Source: Prevotellaceae bacterium UBA2852 (GTDB lineage: Bacteria; Bacteroidota; Bacteroidia; Bacteroidales; Bacteroidaceae). From it: DNA of 64,000 nucleotides. How positions within the stretch are numbered: position 1 is the stretch's first letter; each line of letters opens with the position of its first letter. The notes below the pieces were generated by a model. That model saw only the letters and a list, made by a program, of their open reading frames with translations. It had not been told where the DNA came from and did not search any database. The translations under genes and the position numbers were made by a program. Positions 36,801 through 43,366 of the stretch are shown one piece after another. The DNA is taken from positions 7,613-71,612 of the forward strand of contig DEFM01000018.1 in NCBI GenBank assembly GCA_002350855.1, read 5' to 3'.

Positions 36801-39800
36801 CGGCAATCACACGTCCTCCGTCGAGCTGTACGATGTCGAGATCACCGAATGCCTCATTGTTGTATCGGTATTCCTCACGTGCAGAGAGAAACATAGGTAC
36901 CGAGGCGCCTGCCATGAACACTGGATAGCCGAGCGTATATTTGCCGCCACTGTCGGTCTTTCTCCATAGAGCCACGGTGTCGCGTATACCGGCATTGTCC
37001 TGAGATGTATATTGCTTGATACCGTAGTAGCGATCCTGAGTACCGTTGAACTGCCAGATGTCGAGTGTAGGCTGACTGTGGTAGATGCGTGAATAAACCG
37101 CGGTATCGCCATTGTGATAGTTGTTCAGGTCGATGGTTTCGCTGACCATACCTGTCTGGAAGAGAGTTGAATAACCCTTTGCATATACTTCCGTCACCTT
37201 GTATTTCACAGGATACATCGGCACGCTGTACTCACCTGTCTTCAGGTCAGGATGTATGACTATGCGGTGGCGGTATGCGTCAACCTTAGTTGTGTCGTTA
37301 ACACCGTGCAAGAACTCGTCGTGGCGTTCGGTAACAGAGGAGTTAAGCTGGTCGCGCACAATCCAAGATGTGTTGTCACCTTCGAGTTGCATTACGATAG
37401 TGATGTCCTGACCCAGGTTGTTCTTCGAGAGAGACTTGCCCAGAGCCAGAAGTCCCTGATCATTACCACCGACAACGCGTCCCTGCAGGTTCACCTTGGT
37501 CTGATCCCAGAGATAGACTTCGCTGATGCTCTTCTGCCAGTTATGCCAAGTAGAGTCAGGCAGTGCACCTTCGGTTATGTAGTAACCATTGTTCTGGAAG
37601 ACGTGACCGTCCTTCACAATCTGAATCTGGTGGCTGCCCTGAGGAATACTTACCTCGAAGGCTCCCTGGTTATTGGTCGTGACAGGCTTACCATTGGAAT
37701 TGACCACCTCTACTCCGTCGCGCAGGAAGCGGACACCCGATACAGGAATGCTACTGCCCTCGTAGAGCACGTAACCGGAGAAGATGTAATAGTTTGTCTG
37801 TGTGAATATCAGGTTGGTCTGCAGGTTCACATCCTCATCGAAGGTGACGATTTGCGAGTCGAACGATGCTTCTCGGTTTGGGTCGGTCACACTCAGTGAG
37901 TATTCACCATATTTGCTATAGACGAGTCCGCCAATCTCGAAGTAACCGGTTTCGTCGGTCTCGCACGACTTCACCTCGGCTCCAGGAATGTTTCCTACAG
38001 GCTCGGCGAAGACTGTATAGCCAGCCAGTCCGGTTCCATTGGTTAGACGCACATATCCGCGAACCATACCTGTCGGTACGCAGCAGCCGTCAACCGTTGC
38101 CTTGCTCACGTTCTCACCCTCGCACTGAGTCACACCCTCAATAATATATGTGTAGGTGTGCTGCGGACGCACGGTGCGGTCCATGTATGCCATTTCAGAA
38201 TACTCAGCCTCCAGCACCTCAATCTTGTCTGGAGTCTGCTTGTCGTAGCGCTTGATGCGGAAGTAGTCGGCAAGTCCGCGGGTACATTCCCACGACAACG
38301 ACACGGCATTCTGCAACGTGTCTGCCTTCACTTCACCAATCACCACGTTGTTGTCGAACTTATAGACTGCCAGGTCGCCCGTCTCGGTCTTGGTAACTGC
38401 AAATTCGTCATCGACGGACAGGGGCATGGTGGATTCGCCTGGCTCAACTGACAGGTAGAACACATGGTCAACACACGAGGTCTTCAGATCCATGGTCAGC
38501 TGTCCTTCAAGTCGTTCATTCTCTGTCACTTCACGACGTTCGGTGTAGAGAATACCATTATCCTTAATGGGAACGACCTTGCCATCCTTTACCTGCCACT
38601 GACTGCCCAATTTCGCAGCGAGTTGCTCAGGAGTCCCGTCGCCTATGTGGTTAATCTCTTTGAAACCAATGGTAGCGTATGTCCAGACATTGATGCCACC
38701 ATCCCATGCCTTATGGCTATTTCCATCGTAATAGCCAACGGCTACTACATTATTATATCCATTGTAGGTGCCATTCTCCAGACAGTTCTCCACCGTCATA
38801 TCCTGCGCTCTATGAGAGCGGTTGACAAAAGAGGCAACCATAGAGTAAGAGTTCAAACCGGTAAAAGACACGTTCCCGTCAAAAAGACAGTTACGGAGGG
38901 TTACTTTACCAGAGTTCGCATTAGCCACAAATCCAGCTGCATAACCATCATTGGATGTTGATATGTTTGCTGAAACATGACAGTTTTCGACAGTTAGGTT
39001 GGCCATGTCGTTGCTCAACATCCCAATAAGCCCAGCACAGTAATCACTACCACTAACTACGCCTTTAACATTCAGATTACGAATGGTTATGATACTATAG
39101 CCATATCGGATGAGTGAATAATATAAGTTGGACTTTGTGAGATTAAGCGTGATGGTATGACCGTTACCTTCGATAGAGCCTGAGTATTTTTCCAAGGGCT
39201 CGCTTACGGTGATATCGGTCGTCAGTTTGCAGTTAACTGCATAGTCCCCCTTTGACGCTTTCACCGCTGCCGCGAAGGCTTTCCAGTCATCTTCGCTTCT
39301 GATGCTAAATGTATTGTCATTGGTGACGTCTACATATTTATTGACATTCAGCACCACCTTGGCACGGTCGTCCCAAATCAGGGTTTTATGAGCGCTTTCA
39401 TCATCTGTACTCATTTTGGGCAATACGGTGCCGCCTTCCACCTTCCACTGGCTGCCCAAGGCTGATGCCAACTGGTCGGGTGCAAGTCCTGTGGTCTTGT
39501 TCGTCTCACCCCAGTTGTTGGAGTTGTAGTTGTTGGTGCCGCCAATGTTTGTTGGTACGCCTAAATTTATGTAGTTGGCACCGTTGTGTGAGAAACCAAT
39601 GTATGTACCACGTTCAAGATTGTTCGTGATTGTTTGTGGCCTACCATTGTCTGACCAGCCTAAGAACGAACCTACATAGCTGTCACTCATGTTCTTTCCG
39701 GTGGTATTGTCGGCTATGACCGTTCCATCGAACAGACAGTAGCGGATAGTTATAGTTGTCGTTCCACCATGTCCGATAATACCTCCTGAATGGGGAGCAT

Positions 39801-41547
39801 TGGTTGAATTTCCCTGTGCTGTCACTTGCGTGGAGATATGACAGTTTTCAACGGTTGCCGTACCCGAGCTGACAAAGCCTATCAAACCGGCTGAGTGGAT
39901 ACCGCCGCTGACGGTTCCGACAACGCGCAGGTTCTTAATCGTGGCGTTCTTCACACGGTTGAACGGTGCCATGCCCGAAACGCTGCCGCCATTGATGTTG
40001 ACAGTGAGCGTGTGTCCGTTTCCATTGAAGATTCCCTGGTAGGGGATGTCGCTCAGGGAACCGACTGAATACCTCGTGGTGATGTCGGCAGCCATGATGG
40101 CATGGATATCCTTCGAGCCGTTGGCATCCTTCACGAGCCGCACGAAGAGTTTCCAGTCGTTGGAGTCGCGCAACACCAGGTAGTTGTTCTTGTCGTATTC
40201 GGGAGTGGCTGTGGCAAAGTTGTCTGTCAGCATACGTCCCTTGAATTTCAGCAATACGCTATGTACGTTGTCGTTCCATGTGCCATTGCGGCTCACGGTT
40301 GCCTCAGTGATGGAAGGCAGCGCAAGCGTTGCAGGCAGCATGGTGGTGGCATAGCCGCTCTCTGGAGTCCAGCCCCATACAGCTGTGATGACACGCCTGA
40401 CACGATAATAGACGGGAGCCTGCTGGTAGAAGGCCAGCAATTTGTCATCCTCGAAAGTGAATTCTCTCTCCTTGTCATCATAACTCAACTGACCCAGACT
40501 GGTCCACTGTCCGTTGGTGGGGTCACCCGTCACGTTACGCTGAATCTCCCAAGTGTCCGTACTGGTGATGTCTTTCCAATTGAAATTGTTGACCTTCCAT
40601 CGCAGCATGACCTTGCCGTTTGGCTGCAGGGCTGCAGAGAGACCTTGAGGATGGTGCAGAATCGGCAGGTCGCACTTCGTGGACTGGGTAGTCTGCGTCT
40701 TGTCCTCAGTGTCCGTATAAGTTGACTCGATGTAGAAATCGCGAATACAAATGTCGGCAGGCAGACGTATGAAGTCGGACGTCGTGGTTGGAAGGGTGAC
40801 AGTCCTGTTGACACTTCCCGACGGATAGACCTCGGTATAGTGGGCTGTCATCTTCTGCAATTTGTTGGTCGCAATCATATAGGGCACCAGAATCTGATTA
40901 GGATGTCCTGTCTCGTAGGAGATGATTGGATCCATGAGCATGGGATGCTGCAGCTGAGGAGCTGTAGGAATGAATATGGTCGTGGGATCGATACCTATCC
41001 ATTTGTTTTTCTCGGTCATGTTACCATTGTGGTGGATGCTCCACGTAATGGTCACTTTCTTGCCTCGGTACTTATAGGGGATGTCCCACAGCAGGTTCAC
41101 AATGGCGTAGTCCTGATTGTCCACACACGGACAGAGTTCATTGCCCATGCTGGTGCCAATGCTCACATTGCTGTAACCACGGTCGCGATAGAGAATCATC
41201 GAACCGTCCACACCCCTGTAGCTGTAGATGCGGGGGAGGTAATCGCCGCGGTCGATGTCTCTCTGCGATTCATAGTAGAATAGGGTTTCCTTGCTTCCAC
41301 CCTCCGGCTGGATATACACAGCACCTGAGACTATCCAGCAGTCGTAGTCGTCCTTGTCGTAGAGCGGCATCTTCAGCCTCAGCTGGTGAGTACCCTCCAA
41401 CGTCACGTTGTAACGGTATGTGTCTTCAAGCTTACATGCGGAAGCCTCGTCGGCTCCAAAAGCAAGCAGCAACACTGCAGTCATCAGCATAGCCTTCAGC
41501 CATGACAGACGACTAAGTCTGTTAATAGGTTGAACGTGTTTTTTCAT
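30817..41547 (-). CDS. Giant multidomain surface protein (3576 residues) with two LamG-like domains and T9SS-type C-terminus
   Basis: A signal peptide (ending about residue 37) precedes a mosaic. Two modules at about 460-700 and 745-960 each start with a DW-K-F element, continue GNGHT(L/I)T and contain GLIG...ENCHIS repeats, as in GLUG/beta-helix proteins. Carboxypeptidase-regulatory-like folds lie at about 1155-1220 and 1250-1320. A long region (about 1330-2450) with a glycine-rich stretch (GSGTIAGTTA) is unassigned. LamG/concanavalin-like domains lie at about 2480-2650 and 2705-2870. An Ig/BACON-like domain is near 3030-3100. The end is GWYTVSGIKL...GVYIHNGQKITIK, resembling Prevotella T9SS tails. 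No catalytic motif was recognised; an adhesin or glycan-binding role is an inference. Confidence 0.85.
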   Translation of the reverse strand: MKKHVQPINRLSRLSWLKAMLMTAVLLLAFGADEASACKLEDTYRYNVTLEGTHQLRLKMPLYDKDDYDCWIVSGAVYIQPEGGSKETLFYYESQRDIDRGDYLPRIYSYRGVDGSMILYRDRGYSNVSIGTSMGNELCPCVDNQDYAIVNLLWDIPYKYRGKKVTITWSIHHNGNMTEKNKWIGIDPTTIFIPTAPQLQHPMLMDPIISYETGHPNQILVPYMIATNKLQKMTAHYTEVYPSGSVNRTVTLPTTTSDFIRLPADICIRDFYIESTYTDTEDKTQTTQSTKCDLPILHHPQGLSAALQPNGKVMLRWKVNNFNWKDITSTDTWEIQRNVTGDPTNGQWTSLGQLSYDDKEREFTFEDDKLLAFYQQAPVYYRVRRVITAVWGWTPESGYATTMLPATLALPSITEATVSRNGTWNDNVHSVLLKFKGRMLTDNFATATPEYDKNNYLVLRDSNDWKLFVRLVKDANGSKDIHAIMAADITTRYSVGSLSDIPYQGIFNGNGHTLTVNINGGSVSGMAPFNRVKNATIKNLRVVGTVSGGIHSAGLIGFVSSGTATVENCHISTQVTAQGNSTNAPHSGGIIGHGGTTTITIRYCLFDGTVIADNTTGKNMSDSYVGSFLGWSDNGRPQTITNNLERGTYIGFSHNGANYINLGVPTNIGGTNNYNSNNWGETNKTTGLAPDQLASALGSQWKVEGGTVLPKMSTDDESAHKTLIWDDRAKVVLNVNKYVDVTNDNTFSIRSEDDWKAFAAAVKASKGDYAVNCKLTTDITVSEPLEKYSGSIEGNGHTITLNLTKSNLYYSLIRYGYSIITIRNLNVKGVVSGSDYCAGLIGMLSNDMANLTVENCHVSANISTSNDGYAAGFVANANSGKVTLRNCLFDGNVSFTGLNSYSMVASFVNRSHRAQDMTVENCLENGTYNGYNNVVAVGYYDGNSHKAWDGGINVWTYATIGFKEINHIGDGTPEQLAAKLGSQWQVKDGKVVPIKDNGILYTERREVTENERLEGQLTMDLKTSCVDHVFYLSVEPGESTMPLSVDDEFAVTKTETGDLAVYKFDNNVVIGEVKADTLQNAVSLSWECTRGLADYFRIKRYDKQTPDKIEVLEAEYSEMAYMDRTVRPQHTYTYIIEGVTQCEGENVSKATVDGCCVPTGMVRGYVRLTNGTGLAGYTVFAEPVGNIPGAEVKSCETDETGYFEIGGLVYSKYGEYSLSVTDPNREASFDSQIVTFDEDVNLQTNLIFTQTNYYIFSGYVLYEGSSIPVSGVRFLRDGVEVVNSNGKPVTTNNQGAFEVSIPQGSHQIQIVKDGHVFQNNGYYITEGALPDSTWHNWQKSISEVYLWDQTKVNLQGRVVGGNDQGLLALGKSLSKNNLGQDITIVMQLEGDNTSWIVRDQLNSSVTERHDEFLHGVNDTTKVDAYRHRIVIHPDLKTGEYSVPMYPVKYKVTEVYAKGYSTLFQTGMVSETIDLNNYHNGDTAVYSRIYHSQPTLDIWQFNGTQDRYYGIKQYTSQDNAGIRDTVALWRKTDSGGKYTLGYPVFMAGASVPMFLSAREEYRYNNEAFGDLDIVQLDGGRVIAGNQLVGYDQTDEIDLDDEGQGTYVFTPQNLTLMLEDDMALRTLKFTLEYDGSFYDIKPIEAYVMAALAKPQGRRIIAGQNTHLIDILRDPPGAGSSAYIEKGSKMSYSYNADYNVQMGVNMKVGVGSGANYYTGIWAGVGSGTIAGTTATSDNLGSLSYDLATSYYQDWSYEYEFETKEKISTSSNVKEVGMNSDVYIGMTDNVIVEDAVAVRAVNSAAMQRLLPGMGGKTTVNGHVFDVTGTAKVLARGWDAEKKDSVYLVRDEVMQLSSKINTTFAHSQSYLLTELIPTLLRTRNALLMDSTTTSTYAQTLANKQKRPVYVSKVSTTNPYFSMENYYDTYKPTGVKDEWTDSIKTLNSQIATWVGFIAANEKEKLEAYDLVKVYDFDGRSEVEYSESFSTSEGLHRYWKIPSAVNLTGEDTFSRSTSNNSKYSMTNDDDNNIVAVDFKAGGVKFSINITPLFGFDFNYQNGKSEEYSKETGFTLSCDRKSSLTVAVYKTREISSDSIAKLSNFFKSDSLNVFYKHVEDNLKSIYNGRPGSSNTTSYITSISDVPKYRNLVFRTLAGATGSPWEEERRTMFYNPGTILDHGTEQINKLRIWTEVPSVSNVPYGEPARFTLYMVNESDLPDRVSHSFKFYSDDAANPKGAKIYIDGVPLNGGGADIWLDANEVVEKQVEVYAGPEYDYENLAICLFDEDDLSHIYTTNISAHFVPSAGKINISKPGDKWVVNTESAYDKKKKAYYLPIHIDGFDVNFRNFDHIELQYKLSNQGDKDWVNVCSYYPNTEEGARLMALASGEKKLMEHDGYIDAFFYGETDPIEQYYDIRAVTFCRHGNGYLTNSSNILTGIKDTRRPQVFGTPQPVDGILGIGDDIILRFSEPIAGNYLSAVNNFQIIGQTNSSNLSLSSSLHFNGTGAAFAQADRSLEGRSFTVDVMLNPEHNGQPMTFFSHGFDNYALELGLTADHRLTVAIQHNDTIPATVFTADKPCKFDGLREVFFLFDTDVDEFTTKISFYDGNTEVGSFTYPNVYLGSGSIILGRSVNELLEGFKPYTGDMLEFRLWNHALSKAEMNSYRQKRLNGYELGLLDNYPLSEGKGNYSYNRTAGGSDLMIFGPTWKMPDGIGMKLDGSKGFRLDSRPFNRYDHEDYTMAFWFRTEDANGTLFSNGPATTEPGAKSHFNFAVKDGIMNLNLSGLELSTSSYISDGNWHHAALTVNRSNNVGSLYVDTKLTNTFAVDTLGGVSGNLLAAGATYVDANTVKDAIHGHIDEIAMYEMALTENAIKAFASNTPTGEEMGLMAYLNFSENVRQSSNEIKLMPTGVSLRRYKDLTTGELTLQRDTIVAEADVNRCFDRGIYAPMHDPQSMENIKFSYVADGKELLINLDVPAASIEKTNVLIVVNDVADMQGNIMASPTVMDLYVYRNPLRWSDKHKRLTAKYGEEQTFEATVKNLSGKTRNFTLQGLPLWMTASMTSGSVAALDEEVITFTISPYTNIGDFEEVVYLVGDDGMTEPLPITLKVRGTVPDWAVDEALLHTNITMNIIGQVIIEEEVARDEDDMLAVFDENHRLLGVGHCTTDKNNGANDGLIYLNVYNSNYAEIDLYFEFYDASTGIIHKMMPMADLIQFKHDTVLGTTTDPVKFGANNGVVQAIPLKKGWNWVSVNVEPSISTVGELLNNATKWEAGDALEAERPDGSYSLLSYKASPNPYDPNNPIYSWDCADSTFTVDATKMYRFYSNSDKIGYIYGFTSYESITVKKGWNRIGFISKFNLPLGTAMAEYTEKASAGDIIKSQSEFAVLSVDSHGNKQWKGTLEFLRVGEGYMLKRNADSEVRFLYPYYFSNSRYNGSNARRRMPAFQNVSGSSMTVVAVAEGVDVMPGDRLTVYNGAEVCGIAEADADGVFYLNVGEVAHSTLNTSLSFTLEREGETIAATSSPQMNYVNNAAIGTPDNPTAISFLAADNLYGDGWYTVSGIKLSGKPSLRGVYIHNGQKITIK

Positions 41548-41589
41548 ATAATTATAGGTGTTAAATTGTTAGTCAAAAGAGGTGTTTAG
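41545..41589. repeat. direct repeat, copy B (giant-gene leader)
   Basis: Leader sequence of the giant gene that is repeated upstream of the preA-like gene (30306-30351), with 21 identical bases at 41569-41589. The two copies bracket exactly the giant gene and its lipoprotein partner in the same orientation. Confidence 0.8.
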
Positions 41590-41601
41590 TAAGGAATTTT
41601 G

Positions 41602-41609
41602 CAAAAATA
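41602..41609 (-). promoter_or_regulatory. candidate -7 element of the giant gene
   Basis: The minus strand reads TATTTTTG, a match to TAnnTTTG, placed so that transcription would start just before the repeated leader. No TTTG -33 box was found at 19-21 bases. Confidence 0.4.
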
Positions 41610-41764
41610 AGTATTTTATCTTAAACATTCTTCATTTTTCTTAAATTTTTTTACAGAAACACAATCAACTGATATCATAAATAAGCAACAATAATTGACA
41701 ACCGAGATTAAAAATATGTATTAACCAAAGTCAACCCATATTACAATTAAGGCTGAAAATAGTC

Positions 41765-41808
41765 AATCAAAATCGTTAAACTACACAATCAAAATCGTTA
41801 AACTACAC
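41765..41808. repeat. 22-bp perfect tandem duplication
   Basis: Two adjacent identical 22-base units (41765-41786 and 41787-41808), beginning AATCAAAATCG and ending AACTACAC. They are non-coding and just upstream of the hairpin cluster. Confidence 0.85.
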
Positions 41809-41834
41809 AGTGTTTATCCTCGAATAGCAAAAAG

Positions 41835-41946
41835 AAAAAAGTTTCAGCGCAGTGAAACTTTTTTTTCTCTTCGCTGAAACTTTATTTTCACTACGGTGAA
41901 ACTTTTGTTTCACTTCGCTGAAACTTTTTACCCACAACGCTGTGGG
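41835..41946. repeat. cluster of consecutive hairpins, possible bidirectional terminator
   Basis: The first hairpin (41835-41864) has a 12-bp stem of six A, GTTTCA and its complement, with a T-run on both strands, so it can terminate in either direction. Related stems follow: TTTCAC/GTGAAA (41886-41901), GTTTCA/TGAAAC (41907-41924) and CCCACA/TGTGGG (41931-41946). A lone CGCTGAAAC half-site lies near 41872. The last hairpin is 18 bases after the regulator stop. Confidence 0.75.
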
Positions 41947-41963
41947 ACTATTATCAATGGGAA

Positions 41964-42251
41964 TCATGTCACATTGAGATAGGTTTTCAATGCCTCAACA
42001 TAGTCCTCGAAGGCTTTCAGACCAACAGGGGTGATGCGGCAAAGTGTACAGGGTTTCTTACCCTTGAAGGTCTTCTCAACCTCGATGTAGCCTGCAGCAG
42101 ACAGCTTGTCTATCTGCACACTGAGGTTGCCTGCCGTCGCTCCCGTCTGCTCCTTGATATACGGGAACTCAGCCTCATCCGCAGTTACAAGCAGGGACAT
42201 GACAGCCAGTCGAAGCTCTGAATGTAGCAGGGGGTCTAATGGTGTAAACAT
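41964..42251 (-). CDS. Winged-helix transcriptional regulator
   Basis: A 95-residue DNA-binding protein of the short MarR/ArsR-like winged-helix type. It starts LDPLLHSELRLAVMSLL, continues through the recognition helix region TGATAGNLSVQIDKLSAAGYIEV and ends with a wing and dimerisation helix (ITPVGLKAFEDYVEALKTYL). In Bacteroidetes such proteins are often encoded beside a membrane protein and control that operon. Here it follows a membrane-protein gene by 12 bases. A 7-bp perfect palindrome in their shared promoter is a plausible binding site. Confidence 0.9.
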   Translation of the reverse strand: MFTPLDPLLHSELRLAVMSLLVTADEAEFPYIKEQTGATAGNLSVQIDKLSAAGYIEVEKTFKGKKPCTLCRITPVGLKAFEDYVEALKTYLNVT

Positions 42252-42263
42252 TGCTCTGGTCTC

Positions 42264-42893
42264 CTATGATTTATTCTTTATATATACAACCAGACCTGGA
42301 ATAATCAGTGCCACAACCGCCACAGCAGCCATCACATAGAGTTGCTCTGCCTGACCAGGGAATTGCAACGCCATAAAGAAACCGCCAACACCGGCAATGA
42401 TTCCGCAGATGTCTATAACAGTGCTTTTGAGGATGAAGCCTGTAATCGTTGTTGCCATACCGAAGCAAAGTGCGATAATGGCAGTCAGGTTGATAGAGAT
42501 ATGGGGGCCTCTTCCAAGTACTTCTATAGGCAACCATCCCATGCAAGCAAGGCAGACAATCCAGCTGAACAATCCGCACATGATGCCAAATGTTGCCCAT
42601 ACATGACCAATGGTCTTACCTACGAAACTTGGAGGTGTAGGAGTCTGGCGTTTATCGATGAAGCGATTACCAACATAACCTATAGGCCACATAGCAAACC
42701 AGAGTACATTCCAAACCGGACCTCCCTGGTTTTTCCAAAGATATACTATCAGCAGGGACATAACAACCGTCAGACTACCCCACCAAATAAGTGGCACTGC
42801 TGAATTTTTTGTAATTGTGCGCTGGCTACGCTCAATTGATTCACGAATAATATCCAGACTGCGTTCTGCAGTCAAATTGGTTTTTGCTTCCAT
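42264..42893 (-). CDS. Multispanning membrane protein of unknown function
   Basis: A 209-residue integral membrane protein with about six hydrophobic segments: PLIWWGSLTVVMSLLIVYLW, VLWFAMWPIGYVG, ATFGIMCGLFSWIVC, ISINLTAIIALCFGMA, GIIAGVGGFFMALQ and VMAAVAVVALIIPGLVVYI. The cytoplasmic N-terminus is ERSLDIIRESIERSQRTITKNS. I recognise the general type, found next to winged-helix regulators in Bacteroidetes, but know no function. It is the first gene of a two-gene operon with the regulator and has a textbook promoter. Confidence 0.88.
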   Translation of the reverse strand: MEAKTNLTAERSLDIIRESIERSQRTITKNSAVPLIWWGSLTVVMSLLIVYLWKNQGGPVWNVLWFAMWPIGYVGNRFIDKRQTPTPPSFVGKTIGHVWATFGIMCGLFSWIVCLACMGWLPIEVLGRGPHISINLTAIIALCFGMATTITGFILKSTVIDICGIIAGVGGFFMALQFPGQAEQLYVMAAVAVVALIIPGLVVYIKNKS

Positions 42894-43000
42894 AATTCTT
42901 TCTTTTTTAAGATGTTGTCAAAATTCTTTTTGGATCTCGGGACCGCAATAACACTCCTGCAGAAAGCGGTATTTTGGCCTTTTGTGTTCGAACTACGCTG

Positions 43001-43032
43001 CAAAGGTAAAGAAGTTTATAATATAAACCAAA
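43001..43032 (-). promoter_or_regulatory. promoter of the membrane protein-regulator operon
   Basis: On the minus strand TTTG (43029-43032) and TACCTTTG (43001-43008) are separated by exactly 20 bases, a full match to the Bacteroidetes promoter consensus. The membrane-protein start codon is about 108 bases downstream. Confidence 0.8.
43014..43028. promoter_or_regulatory. operator-like palindrome inside the promoter spacer
   Basis: GTTTATA-A-TATAAAC is a perfect 7-bp inverted repeat. It fills the 3' half of the spacer and abuts the -33 box. It suits a small dimeric winged-helix repressor, and the operon it controls encodes one. Confidence 0.6.
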
Positions 43033-43142
43033 TTATTTTATAGAATTTTTATCATTTTTTTTATTTGTCAAGTTCTCAACATTGGTCGCTTTGGAAAAAG
43101 CTCCCAAGAAATCCAACAATAATCTTTATTAAAATCCTTGAT

Positions 43143-43297
43143 AAAACATGTTGCTGAGCAACAATTAAACGGATTTAACGAATACAGATTACAATCAATT
43201 AAATCGCTTAGCGATTAATCCGATAAATCTGTTAAATCGCACCAAAGGTGCATGTCGTAAATAAAAAAACATGTTGCTACGCAACGATAAACATGTT
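43143..43297. repeat. palindrome-rich AT block
   Basis: Two near-copies of a segment starting AAAACATGTTGCT and ending GCAAC...AAAC (43143-43170, 43266-43293) flank further hairpins, AATCGCT-T-AGCGATT and GCACC-AAA-GGTGC. The self-complementary AACATGTT occurs three times (43145, 43268, 43290). Confidence 0.65.
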
Positions 43298-43300
43298 AAA

Positions 43301-43343
43301 CAAAAAAAACTCCCCACCGCAAAAGGATGCGATGGGGAGTTTA
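43301..43343 (-). terminator. terminator of the etfBA-acyl-CoA dehydrogenase operon
   Basis: AAACTCCCC and GGGGAGTTT, extended by CGC/GCG inside, form a strong stem followed on the minus strand by eight T. It begins 24 bases after the dehydrogenase stop. Confidence 0.88.
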
Positions 43344-43366
43344 TTGTATATATGTGTGCGAAGCGT

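Larger units (their letters stand above)
41548..41963. other. intergenic region between giant gene and regulator
   Basis: No gene is seen. It contains the giant-gene leader and a -7-like element (41602-41609), an AT-rich stretch, a 22-bp tandem duplication (41765-41808) and a five-hairpin cluster (41835-41946). The cluster also closes the regulator transcript. Confidence 0.75.
42894..43366. other. intergenic region with promoter, palindromes and terminator
   Basis: No gene is supported. It holds the promoter/operator of the membrane protein-regulator operon (43001-43032), an AT-rich palindrome-rich block (43143-43297) and the terminator of the acyl-CoA dehydrogenase transcript (43301-43343). 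Confidence 0.8.

Noticed and set aside
43143..43297. Palindromic block as a CRISPR array
   Set aside because: Repeats differ in length and spacing and there is no regular spacer pattern.
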